Assembly (NCBI GenBank): GCA_910576385.1
Contig: CAJTIR010000034.1
Span: 1 to 39,224, forward strand
Direction: 5' to 3'
Source of the DNA: Lachnospiraceae bacterium
GTDB lineage: Bacteria; Bacillota; Clostridia; Lachnospirales; Lachnospiraceae
DNA length: 39,224 nucleotides
Shown: one piece after another, positions 15,367 to 23,180 of the stretch
Layout of the letters: each line of letters begins with the position of its first letter
Position numbering within the stretch: position 1 is the first letter of the stretch
Program-made: the position numbers and the translations under genes
The notes under the pieces: generated by a model
The model's database searches: none
What the model was told of the DNA's origin: nothing
Seen by the model: the letters and a program-made list of their open reading frames with translations, nothing else

Positions 15367-15804
15367 CTAAGACTGTTGTCCCTGAAATGCCAATGCATCC
15401 AGATATCCCTGCAAAATCAATACAGCCGCAATCTGATCTATATAACTCTTTCGATTCTCTCTGCGCACGCCGCTCTCAATCAACACTTTGTCAGCCGCCG
15501 CCGTCGTCAGACGCTCGTCCCACAAAATCACTTCCAAGCCACAACGTCTCTCAAGCATCTCCTGAAATTCCAAGGTCCGCTCGCAGCGTTCGCCCTCTGT
15601 ATTATTCATATTCTTTGGAAATCCAAGTACAATACGCTCTACCTGATATTCCTCAATCAAGTCCTCCAGCCTCGCCAGCGTCTGCCTGAGCTTTCCTGGG
15701 GACTTTCTCTGAATGGTCTCCACTCCTTGTGCTGTCAGAAGCAGTGCGTCACTGACTGCGACGCCCACTGTCTTTGAACCGAAGTCCAACCCCATGATTC
15801 GCAT
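15367..15804 (-). CDS. ruvX: RuvX/YqgF Holliday junction resolvase-like nuclease
   Basis: 145 residues. [16 protein letters not shown] is the RNase H-fold first strand with its catalytic Asp; [13 protein letters not shown] is the conserved loop; L-W-D-E-R-L-T-T near 96 carries the Glu; [13 protein letters not shown] carries the final Asp. The family processes the 5' end of pre-16S rRNA in E. coli and can cut Holliday junctions in others. It starts 10 bases after ireB, with AGGGGGAAGCAG before the ATG. Confidence 0.93.
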   Translation of the reverse strand: MRIMGLDFGSKTVGVAVSDALLLTAQGVETIQRKSPGKLRQTLARLEDLIEEYQVERIVLGFPKNMNNTEGERCERTLEFQEMLERRCGLEVILWDERLTTAAADKVLIESGVRRENRKSYIDQIAAVLILQGYLDALAFQGQQS

Positions 15805-15814
15805 CTGCTTCCCC

Positions 15815-16078
15815 CTATTCCCAGGAATTATTCTTTATATACTGACGCAAAACTTCTTCTACCAATTCATCACGTTCTACCTTCATAATCAGGCTTCTGG
15901 CGTTCCTGTGGCTTGTGATATAAGTAGGATCTCCAGACATAATATAGCCGACAATCTGGTTTACTGGGTTATAACCTTTTTCCCGCAATGCACTGTATAC
16001 GATCTCCAGCACATCATCCACACGAATCTGCTGTTCCTTTTCTACTTTAAAAAATTGAGTATTGTATTTATCCTGCAT
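15815..16078 (-). CDS. ireB: IreB family regulatory phosphoprotein (DUF965)
   Basis: 87 residues. Conserved signature T-Q-F-F-K-V-E near the N-terminus, then [27 protein letters not shown] and R-N-A-R. IreB in Enterococcus is a target of the Ser/Thr kinase IreK through N-terminal threonines and influences cephalosporin tolerance. Here the N-terminal Thr7 (Y-N-T-Q-F) is the likely matching site. First gene of the ireB-ruvX-DUF1292 operon with a promoter inside the end of mtaB. Confidence 0.93.
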   Translation of the reverse strand: MQDKYNTQFFKVEKEQQIRVDDVLEIVYSALREKGYNPVNQIVGYIMSGDPTYITSHRNARSLIMKVERDELVEEVLRQYIKNNSWE

Positions 16079-16116
16079 ATTTTCACGCCCTTATTTTTGC
16101 TCTTTCGTTCTATCAT

Positions 16117-16156
16117 AAGTGTGCCTCTGATCTTCCAGCTTTCCTATGGCACACTT
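16117..16156 (-). other. Leader hairpin of ireB
   Basis: AAGTGTGCC and GGCACACTT form a perfect 9-bp stem in the roughly 80-base untranslated leader of ireB. No T-run follows on the minus strand, so it is not a plain terminator of mtaB; mRNA stability or attenuation is possible. Confidence 0.45.
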
Positions 16157-16166
16157 CCTTTTGTCT

Positions 16167-16195
16167 ATTTTATTACAAATGTTCGGAAAATTCAA
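16167..16195 (-). promoter_or_regulatory. Promoter of ireB-ruvX-DUF1292
   Basis: TTGAAT (16190-16195) and TAAAAT (16167-16172) on the minus strand, 17-base spacer, immediately below the mtaB stop codon. Confidence 0.6.
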
Positions 16196-16196
16196 T

Positions 16197-17588
16197 CTAT
16201 TTTTCTTCTGAAACATCTTCCAGCAAAAAAATATCGTCTTTCAACTTGGAAACCACTCTCGCTGTAATCAATTTATTCTCTGAATTGATACAAAGTTCCC
16301 CTGTCGCTAAAACAGCCGCCTTAACATATTCTTTTGTATATCCGACAAGATATTCCGTTTCCCCAAAAGAAACCTTCTCTTCAAGCAAAACTTGTACCTC
16401 CTTGCCCAGATACCAGTTTAAAAATGCTTCATTCCTAGGAGCCTGATCGGAAAATAACTGTTCACTGCGGGCGTGCTTTACGTCCTCTGGCACCTGCTGA
16501 GGCATCTGTGCCGCCCGTGTACCTTTGCGCAGAGAATATTTAAAAATATGAATCTCAAAAAAGCCTATCTGCTCTAAAAATGTTCTCGTCGTCTCAAATT
16601 CTTCCGCTGTCTCACCAGGAAATCCCACAATCACATCTGTAGTAATCGCTGGATGATCAAAATATTTGCGCAAAAGCTCGCAGCCTTGTGCATATTGCTC
16701 ACAAGTATATTTACGATTCATCCGCTGCAATGTGGCATCACATCCGCTCTGCAAGGATAGGTGGAAATGAGGACAAAGCTTTGGCAATTGAGACAACTGC
16801 TGTGCAAATTCTTCCGTCACAATCTTAGGCTCCAAAGAACCAAGGCGGATACGGGCAATTCCAGAGATTTGATGTACCTTTTGAATCAGGGATAACAGGT
16901 CTGTGCCAAGATCCAGGCCATAGGAACTGAGATGTATCCCTGTAAGCACAATTTCCCGACATCCACTTGCCGCAAGGCGTTCTACCTCTCTTAATACCTC
17001 AGAAACCCCACGGCTTCTGACTCTTCCTCTGGCATATGGGATGATACAATAACTACAAAACTGGTTACAGCCATCCTGAACCTTGAGAAAAGCCCTGGTA
17101 TGCTCTGTGGTACGGTTGACCGACAGCTTCTCATACTCGTGCTCTTTTGCAATATCCACGATTGCCAGCGCTCCTCTATGATTGCAGACGCCGGATTGCT
17201 GCTCTTTTGCATCCCCATCTTCTCTGTCCTTATCCTCTTGTCTGACAGCAAAAAATTGTTCTAACATCTCAGGCAATTGATGTTTTTTATTATTGCCAAT
17301 CAAAATATCAACTGACGCGTCGGTGAGTGCCCGCTCCTTTGCGGTCTGCACATAACATCCGGCTGCCACCACCACACTGTCAGGATTCCTCTTTTTTGCA
17401 CGATGAAGCATCTGCCTGGATTTACGGTCAGCAATATTCGTTACGGAACAAGTGTTTACCACATAGACATCTGCTTTTTCTTCAAATGGGACAATCTCAT
17501 AGCCCGCCTTTTCTAAAAGCTGCTGCATACTCTCTGTCTCATATGCATTTACTTTACAACCCAGATTGTGTAATGCTGCTTTCCTCAT
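16197..17588 (-). CDS. mtaB: tRNA threonylcarbamoyladenosine methylthiotransferase MtaB
   Basis: 463 residues. Methylthiotransferase architecture: an N-terminal UPF0004 domain with cysteines in N-L-G-C-K-V-N, N-T-C-S-V-T and A-A-G-C-Y; a radical-SAM core with C-N-Q-F-C-S-Y-C near 175; V-G-F-P-G-E-T; and a C-terminal TRAM-like region. It turns t6A37 into ms2t6A37 in ANN-decoding tRNAs. The L-G-C-K-V-N and D-G-C-N-Q-F-C-S-Y-C forms favour MtaB over MiaB. An insert rich in Asp, Glu and Lys near 117-150 is longer than usual. AGAGGAGGGAAGTAG precedes the ATG. Confidence 0.93.
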   Translation of the reverse strand: MRKAALHNLGCKVNAYETESMQQLLEKAGYEIVPFEEKADVYVVNTCSVTNIADRKSRQMLHRAKKRNPDSVVVAAGCYVQTAKERALTDASVDILIGNNKKHQLPEMLEQFFAVRQEDKDREDGDAKEQQSGVCNHRGALAIVDIAKEHEYEKLSVNRTTEHTRAFLKVQDGCNQFCSYCIIPYARGRVRSRGVSEVLREVERLAASGCREIVLTGIHLSSYGLDLGTDLLSLIQKVHQISGIARIRLGSLEPKIVTEEFAQQLSQLPKLCPHFHLSLQSGCDATLQRMNRKYTCEQYAQGCELLRKYFDHPAITTDVIVGFPGETAEEFETTRTFLEQIGFFEIHIFKYSLRKGTRAAQMPQQVPEDVKHARSEQLFSDQAPRNEAFLNWYLGKEVQVLLEEKVSFGETEYLVGYTKEYVKAAVLATGELCINSENKLITARVVSKLKDDIFLLEDVSEEK

Positions 17589-17662
17589 CTACTTCCCTCC
17601 TCTGAGTGACAATCTGCCGAAAAACGTCGTACATTTCTTTTCTTAAATTGGTCATGGTGCCA

Positions 17663-17691
17663 TTGACTTTTCTTGTAAAAGACGTTACTAT
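17663..17691 (+). promoter_or_regulatory. Promoter of the HPr-like gene
   Basis: TTGACT (17663-17668), 17-base spacer, TACTAT (17686-17691). A leader of about 68 bases follows before the ribosome-binding site GAAGGAGG. Confidence 0.65.
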
Positions 17692-17766
17692 AAAGGAAAT
17701 ATTTGTTAGATTATTTGGAACAATTATTTACAACAACTATTTCTTTTATTGAAGGAGGCTTTTACA

Positions 17767-17997
17767 ATGATAACAGTACAAATTTCTTTAAATTCCATTG
17801 ACAAGGTGAAATCTTTCGTAAATGCAATCACTCAGTTTGAATTTGATTTCGACCTGATTTCAGGAAGATACGTAATTGATGCAAAATCCATCATGGGTAT
17901 TTTCAGCCTTGACTTATCTAAGCCTATTGATCTCGCCATTCATGCCGAGGCCAACAAGGACGAGATTATGGAAGCATTAAAGCCATATCTGATTTAA
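17767..17997 (+). CDS. HPr-like protein lacking the phosphoryl-accepting histidine
   Basis: 76 residues from M-I-T-V-Q-I, chosen because GAAGGAGG lies 8 bases upstream of this ATG. The second half matches HPr: D-A-K-S-I-M-G-I-F-S-L at 38-48 is the regulatory-serine helix (HPr Ser46 aligns with Ser41). The first half, where HPr has I-H-A-R-P-A, reads I-D-K-V-K-S-F, so His15 is replaced by Asp12 and Arg17 by a small residue. It cannot act as a PTS phosphocarrier by the usual route. Like Bacillus Crh, it could serve only as a serine-phosphorylated co-regulator or as an inert binding partner. Monocistronic, with its own promoter and terminator. Confidence 0.8.
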   Translation: MITVQISLNSIDKVKSFVNAITQFEFDFDLISGRYVIDAKSIMGIFSLDLSKPIDLAIHAEANKDEIMEALKPYLI

Positions 17998-18058
17998 TCC
18001 TTCCATTTTTCAGGCAGGGGCTTTACAGGCCGAACAACACATCAGAATTTTTATATCT

Positions 18059-18090
18059 CCCCCATGAGTCAATTCATGGGGGTATTTTTG
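18059..18090 (+). terminator. Intrinsic terminator after the HPr-like gene
   Basis: CCCCCATGA and TCATGGGGG form a perfect 9-bp stem with a short loop, followed by TATTTTTG. Strong GC-rich stem; clear plus-strand terminator. Confidence 0.9.
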
Positions 18091-18160
18091 TATTTCCAAA
18101 ACCCATCGGCGTTCATATTGTGGCATGCAAGTCAGCTCTGCTGACAAAAACAAATTCGTA

Positions 18161-19339
18161 TTACTGCACCACAATCGTTTCTGCCGTCTCAATAGCCGTC
18201 TTTACCATCTGATCAATTTTTTCTTTGAGCCGTGTCTCAGAACGCTTGATCACTTTAAGGCTGGGTTTTGTCACCGGATGCTTGGCAACAAATATCGTAC
18301 AACAGTCCTCATAAGGCAAAATAGAAGTCTCATAAGTGCCAATCTTTTCTGACACTGCCACAATCTCCTGCTTATCAAATCCAATCAGAGGACGGTAAAC
18401 AGGCAAATGGCATACTTCATTGGTCGCCGCCAAAGACTGCATGGTCTGGCTTGCCACCTGCCCGATGCTCTCTCCAGTAATTAACCCCAAAGAACCTGTC
18501 TCTTCTGCAAAATGCTCCGCAATCCGCATCATGTAGCGGCGCATAATAATCGTTAATTCCTCATGAGGACACTGCTCATAGATATACATCTGAATCTCGG
18601 TAAAATTTACCACTTTCAAATAAATAGGGCCTGTATATTTTGCCACTAATTTTGCCAAATCTATTACCTTTTGTTTGGCCCGCTCACTGGTATAAGGCGG
18701 AGCATGGAAATAAACAGCATCAATCTTTACCCCGCGCTTGGCAACCATATAACCCGCCACTGGACTGTCAATCCCACCTGATAACAAAAGCATCCCCTTG
18801 CCATTGGTTCCCACTGGCATACCGCCCGGCCCTGGGATTACTTCTGAATAAATGTGAATCTTTGCCCGAATCTCAACATTTACTAAAATATCTGGATTAT
18901 GCACGTCCGCTGTCATTTCTGGAAACGCCTGTAAAATCTTCTCTCCCAAAGCCGCATTTATTTCCATAGAATTGATAGGATAGTTCTTGCGCGCACGTCT
19001 GGTATGGACTTTAAAGGTCTTCTTCTTATCGGAATATCGCTTGTTAAGATAATCAATCACATCAACTGCAAGCTGTTCAAATCCCTGATCTTCATTGACT
19101 ACCATCGGACAGATGCCCACAATTCCAAAGACATGCTGCAGACTTTCCACAGTCTCCTCATAATCAAACACGGACTGTGCCTCAATATAGATCCGTCCCT
19201 GCTCTTTGGTAATCAGAAATTCTCCTTCCACTGGCTTCAAGGCATATTTGATCTGGTGTACCAATGCATCTTCAAACAGATGACGATTCTTGCCCTTAAT
19301 TCCAATTTCTCCGTATTTTATTAAAAATGCTTTAAACAT
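18161..19339 (-). CDS. thiI: tRNA 4-thiouridine sulfurtransferase ThiI
   Basis: 392 residues: N-terminal ferredoxin-like and THUMP domains (about 1-165), then a PP-loop adenylating domain with L-L-L-S-G-G-I-D-S-P-V-A-G near 182-194. There is no rhodanese domain, as is usual in Firmicutes. Cysteines in E-Q-C-P-H and E-D-C-C-T-I-F are candidates for sulfur relay. It makes s4U8 in tRNA and may feed thiazole synthesis, taking sulfur from the cysteine desulfurase encoded 12 bases upstream. Last gene of a long minus-strand run. Confidence 0.93.
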   Translation of the reverse strand: MFKAFLIKYGEIGIKGKNRHLFEDALVHQIKYALKPVEGEFLITKEQGRIYIEAQSVFDYEETVESLQHVFGIVGICPMVVNEDQGFEQLAVDVIDYLNKRYSDKKKTFKVHTRRARKNYPINSMEINAALGEKILQAFPEMTADVHNPDILVNVEIRAKIHIYSEVIPGPGGMPVGTNGKGMLLLSGGIDSPVAGYMVAKRGVKIDAVYFHAPPYTSERAKQKVIDLAKLVAKYTGPIYLKVVNFTEIQMYIYEQCPHEELTIIMRRYMMRIAEHFAEETGSLGLITGESIGQVASQTMQSLAATNEVCHLPVYRPLIGFDKQEIVAVSEKIGTYETSILPYEDCCTIFVAKHPVTKPSLKVIKRSETRLKEKIDQMVKTAIETAETIVVQ

Positions 19340-19351
19340 AGGTTTTCCTTT

Positions 19352-20506
19352 CTAATGTCTGGTAAATCTTTGAAGCATAGGTACCAACTCTTTGAGATTC
19401 GTTAGACAATATTCCACTTCCTCTAAGGTATTTTCTGTACCAAAGCTGATGCGCACGGTAGAATCCAGATATTCCCGTTTGACACCAATTGCCTGTAAGG
19501 TTGCACTAACCGCTGGCTTATTGGAAGAACAGGCGCTGCCTGCCGACACATAGATCTGCCTCTCCTCCAGAGCATGAAGCAGCACTTCACTGCGCACATC
19601 GTCTACACTGAGGCTGACGATATGCGGTGCACTGTCTGTCCCTGTCCTGCCATTGATATGTGCCCAATCTGCATCTGCAAGCCCCTGAAGTAAGGCGTTC
19701 TTTAACTGGTACAGATGCTCTTGTTTTGCATTAAAATTTTCATAAGTCTCCCATGCTGCCTGTCCAAGGCCAGCAATACCTGGCACATTCTCTGTACCTG
19801 AGCGCAGATTTCGCTGTTGGCCGCCGCCATAAATAATGGGCTTTAACTTGGTCTTTTCCTTTACATACAAAAATCCGCTCCCCTTAGGCCCATGTATCTT
19901 ATGGCCGCTGACAGACATCAGGTCAATTCCCAGTTTTTTGGGATAAATCATATATTTTCCATATGCCTGAATTGCATCCACATGAAATAATGCACCAGGA
20001 TTTTTTTCCTTAATCACCTTTGCAGCTTCTGCAATTGGTTCCACTGCGCCAATCTCATTATTGACATACATAATGGAAACTAAAATAGTCTCTGGCGTCA
20101 CCGCCTCTAAAAGCTCCTCCAAAGATATTATACCATCCTGATCTACATTTAGATAAGTCACCGAAAAACCCTGTTCTTCCAAAAATTTTATGGGCGCCGC
20201 TACCGCAGGATGCTCGATCTTAGTGGTAATCAAGTGCATCCCACTGCGCTTATTGGCCATAGCAGCACCCAAAATTGCCAGATTATTGGACTCCGTACCG
20301 CCGGAGGTAAAAATCAGCTCAGACGGATTGACTTTCATTGTCTTGGCAATTTTTGCACTTGCGTCTCGAATATACTGTTCCCCTTCCATTCCTTTTCCAT
20401 GCAGAGAGGAGGGATTGCCATAATCCTCTGACAATGCCTGTACCATCTTATGTTTGGCTCCATCTGAACAACGGGTAGTCGCTGAATGATCAAAATATAC
20501 TTCCAT
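19352..20506 (-). CDS. iscS: Cysteine desulfurase (IscS/NifS family)
   Basis: 384 residues. Opens Y-F-D-H-S-A-T-T-R, the class V aminotransferase start. S-G-G-T-E-S-N-N-L-A binds PLP phosphate, S-V-S-G-H-K-I-H-G-P-K-G carries the PLP lysine near 206, and S-A-G-S-A-C-S-S-N near 325 holds the catalytic cysteine in the long flexible loop typical of IscS-type enzymes. Directly before thiI, so a dedicated sulfur donor for tRNA thiolation (NifZ-like role) is likely, with possible Fe-S duty. Starts 3 bases after rsmE stop. Confidence 0.93.
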   Translation of the reverse strand: MEVYFDHSATTRCSDGAKHKMVQALSEDYGNPSSLHGKGMEGEQYIRDASAKIAKTMKVNPSELIFTSGGTESNNLAILGAAMANKRSGMHLITTKIEHPAVAAPIKFLEEQGFSVTYLNVDQDGIISLEELLEAVTPETILVSIMYVNNEIGAVEPIAEAAKVIKEKNPGALFHVDAIQAYGKYMIYPKKLGIDLMSVSGHKIHGPKGSGFLYVKEKTKLKPIIYGGGQQRNLRSGTENVPGIAGLGQAAWETYENFNAKQEHLYQLKNALLQGLADADWAHINGRTGTDSAPHIVSLSVDDVRSEVLLHALEERQIYVSAGSACSSNKPAVSATLQAIGVKREYLDSTVRISFGTENTLEEVEYCLTNLKELVPMLQRFTRH

Positions 20507-20509
20507 TTC

Positions 20510-21241
20510 CTAATCCTCCAATGCATAGATCAGCATCGAGAGCGCACAAAGTCCTGCTGTCTCTGTACGCAGAACACGATTTCCCAGAGAAATCAATTCC
20601 ATCTCTTCTTGCACCTGCTCAATTTCCACGGAGGCATAACCTCCCTCTGGTCCAATAAAAATTCCCACTGTACTGCCCTTTTTAATCTTTTGCAGCACTT
20701 CCCTGGTATGCGCCATACCACGCTGATTTTCATAGGGCAAAAGCCTTACATCCAATTTTTTTGCATACGCTGCGGCATCCTGAAACTGCATCAATGGTCC
20801 CACTGTGGGAATCAGGCTGCGCTTAGACTGTTTGGCTGCGCTCTCTGCAATCGCCTGCCATCTTGCCTGTTTTGCCTGCGCCCTCTTTTGATCAAGCTTT
20901 ACCACACAATTTTTCATGGCAACCGGAATGATTTCTGATACTCCAAGTTCCACCGCCTTCTGGATTACAGTCTCCATTTTATCTCCCTTGGGAAGTCCCT
21001 GAAATAAAGTAATCTTCACTGGCGGCTCTGTTCCCTCTGCTTCACCCAATATATCCAGGATAACTTGTTCTCTGCCAACTTCGCGAATCTGACAATAAAA
21101 ATCCCGCCCCTCATTGTCACTGACACGCACCCGCTCTCCTGGCCGCATGCGAAGCACATTTTTCATATGGTTTACATCCTTCCCCATAATTAAGACATCT
21201 GTCTTACGAATCTGCTTTGGGTCTACAAAAAATTGAAACAT
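20510..21241 (-). CDS. rsmE: 16S rRNA m3U1498 methyltransferase RsmE
   Basis: 243 residues. N-terminal PUA-like region (M-F-Q-F-F-V, H-M-K-N-V-L-R-M-R-P-G) and C-terminal SPOUT knot with I-G-P-E-G-G-Y near 197 and L-G-N-R-V-L-R-T-E-T-A near 220, the SAM-binding trefoil. It methylates U1498 of 16S rRNA on the assembled 30S subunit. It follows prmA at 15 bases, an arrangement common in Firmicutes (dnaJ-prmA-rsmE in Bacillus). Here that pair is separated from dnaJ, which lies 12 kb away. Confidence 0.94.
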   Translation of the reverse strand: MFQFFVDPKQIRKTDVLIMGKDVNHMKNVLRMRPGERVRVSDNEGRDFYCQIREVGREQVILDILGEAEGTEPPVKITLFQGLPKGDKMETVIQKAVELGVSEIIPVAMKNCVVKLDQKRAQAKQARWQAIAESAAKQSKRSLIPTVGPLMQFQDAAAYAKKLDVRLLPYENQRGMAHTREVLQKIKKGSTVGIFIGPEGGYASVEIEQVQEEMELISLGNRVLRTETAGLCALSMLIYALED

Positions 21242-21256
21242 TTCTCTGCTCCTGTC

Positions 21257-22204
21257 TTATTTTCTGGCGGTAATACTGACCCACTCTCCTTGGTGTTGGA
21301 TTTCCAACACTTCAAGACCTGCCTCTAAAATTGCCTGCTTGACCGCTTCTTCCTTGAAATCAATAATTCCGCTGGTAATGTAAAGCCCTCCCTTTTTCAG
21401 GCGCTCTGGAATTACAGGCGTCAAGGGTATTATAATATCCGCCAAAATATTTGCAACAACAATTTCATATTCTCCCCCTACTTCTCTCTGAAGGTTGAGA
21501 TCATCAATCAAATTTCCCTGATAAAAGCTGCCCTTTTCTGATGACAGGCCGTTTACCTGCATATTTTCTGCCACAGCTTCCATGCAAATGGGATCAATAT
21601 CGATACCTGTGACATGACCGGCGCCAAGCTTTAAACTAATGACAGACAAAATACCGCTGCCGCATCCCACATCCAACACCCGATCTTCTGGCCTGATATA
21701 TTTTAAAAGCTGGCGAATACAAAGCTGTGTGGTCTCGTGCTTACCTGTTCCAAAAGAAGTTCCAGGATCAATCTCTATCACACAGCGATAATCCCCTTTT
21801 GTATTTCGTTCCTCCCAGGTAGGCTTGATCAAAATATCGTCAATTGCAAAAGAGGTAAAATACTGTTTCCAATTATTAATCCAATCCTTATCTTCCGTCT
21901 CTTCCTGCATGATTTTTGCTGTGCCAATCTCCACGAAGGCCCGCAGATTCTCTAATTCTTTCTGTACCTGCACCAGAAATTGCTCCTGTTCCTGCTCGGC
22001 ATCCAGAAAAAAACTGATATAAGCAATGCCTTCATCGGGCGCCAACTCTGGCAGAATATCAATGTACATTTTTTCCTGATCTGCCTGTGACAAGGGAATA
22101 TTGTCCTCAACCTGCACTCCCTCAACGCCCAAATCTGCCAACATACTGCTGATAAAATCCTCCGCTTCAGTTGTCGTCTCTATTGTGTATTTCTTCCACT
22201 TCAT
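21257..22204 (-). CDS. prmA: Ribosomal protein L11 methyltransferase PrmA
   Basis: 315 residues. The opening M-K-W-K-K-Y-T-I-E-T-T-T-E-A-E-D is typical of the family. P-G-T-S-F-G-T-G-K-H-E-T-T-Q, V-L-D-V-G-C-G-S-G-I-L-S and V-V-A-N-I-L-A-D-I-I are the PrmA SAM-binding and catalytic signatures. Trimethylates L11. The ATG is preceded by GAGGAAGTT and lies inside the preceding DltD-like gene, giving a 38-base overlap in a different frame. This ties its translation to the surface-modification genes upstream. Confidence 0.95.
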   Translation of the reverse strand: MKWKKYTIETTTEAEDFISSMLADLGVEGVQVEDNIPLSQADQEKMYIDILPELAPDEGIAYISFFLDAEQEQEQFLVQVQKELENLRAFVEIGTAKIMQEETEDKDWINNWKQYFTSFAIDDILIKPTWEERNTKGDYRCVIEIDPGTSFGTGKHETTQLCIRQLLKYIRPEDRVLDVGCGSGILSVISLKLGAGHVTGIDIDPICMEAVAENMQVNGLSSEKGSFYQGNLIDDLNLQREVGGEYEIVVANILADIIIPLTPVIPERLKKGGLYITSGIIDFKEEAVKQAILEAGLEVLEIQHQGEWVSITARK

Positions 22205-23180
22205 AACTTCCTCGATTCAAATCTTTGGACAGGCGTAAGCTAAAAATCTCCGCCTGATCTCCATTCATATGACCTTCGTAATCGCTGAAAATGCGTAAAC
22301 TATAGTCAAAATCATCCATTTTGTATTCTGGTAAATTATAATTCCAATAAGGTATGCCTCGTTCTCGCATATAAGCGCTGAAATAAGCGTTCATCTGCTG
22401 ATACTCTTTTTGATGCTTTTCCAAAGTCTCCTGAGGTACTGGGGTTGTAATCACCACCAACTCCACATTATGCTTGCGGCAAAAACTGACAAGCTTCTCA
22501 AAATATCGGAATGAATCCAGATTTTTCTGTTTTTCATTCCACAATTCTATCTCTTCTTCTGGTTTGTCGCTTGGCGCGGTGTTGTTCTTAATAAAACCAT
22601 CCACAAACCCCTGATGTGGTTTCTGAAAAGCTTGAGAGCCATATTCCTTGTAATCCTGGCTCTGTTTACAGGCAATCGTCTCTTTGATCTCTTTAAACTG
22701 CCCTCGGTAATAAAACCAGGGAAACAATGCTGCACGGAAATCTAATTCCAGCATCTTTGCCGCAAAATATTCTAACTTTGCACTCGACCAGGGCATTTCA
22801 TAATAGATACGGTTAAAATCCCCGCGCTGCCCTTCCTCGGTACACCAATAACCGGCGTCCAGCTCATATACAACTCTTTTTGGAATACTTTTCTCACAAA
22901 CTTTTCGCAAAAGATAATAAGAATCTCTGGGATATTCTCCACCAAGACAAAGATTGATACATGATCTGCCAGTTTCACGCTCCACTATTTTGGGACTGAT
23001 ACCGTTCAGACCATGAGAAGTACCCAGAAACACAGTATCATATTCTTCTGTAGCTGCCTGATGCATCATAATCCGCACATAACTATACGGAATTAAAGCA
23101 TAATTCATGAACGTATTTACCACTGCCAGAATCAGTATCACACACAGCCCAGGAAGAATTATTTTCTTAAAATTGCGCAT
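22167..23180 (-). CDS. SGNH/DltD-like membrane-anchored acyl transfer protein
   Basis: 337 residues from M-R-N-F-K-K, chosen for AGGAGG 8 bases upstream. One N-terminal TM anchor (about 8-28), then an extracytoplasmic SGNH-hydrolase-like domain: D-T-V-F-L-G-T-S-H-G at 48-57 with the likely nucleophile Ser55, an L-G-G-E-Y-P block, V-V-I-T-T-P-V-P, and near the C-terminus S-D-Y-E-G-H-M-N with the Asp/His part of the triad. Same topology as DltD and AlgJ/AlgX-type partners of MBOAT acyltransferases. Expected role: final transfer of an acyl or aminoacyl group from the MBOAT to a cell-surface polymer. Overlaps the MBOAT end by 14 bases. Substrate unknown. Confidence 0.78.
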   Translation of the reverse strand: MRNFKKIILPGLCVILILAVVNTFMNYALIPYSYVRIMMHQAATEEYDTVFLGTSHGLNGISPKIVERETGRSCINLCLGGEYPRDSYYLLRKVCEKSIPKRVVYELDAGYWCTEEGQRGDFNRIYYEMPWSSAKLEYFAAKMLELDFRAALFPWFYYRGQFKEIKETIACKQSQDYKEYGSQAFQKPHQGFVDGFIKNNTAPSDKPEEEIELWNEKQKNLDSFRYFEKLVSFCRKHNVELVVITTPVPQETLEKHQKEYQQMNAYFSAYMRERGIPYWNYNLPEYKMDDFDYSLRIFSDYEGHMNGDQAEIFSLRLSKDLNRGSYEVEEIHNRDDN

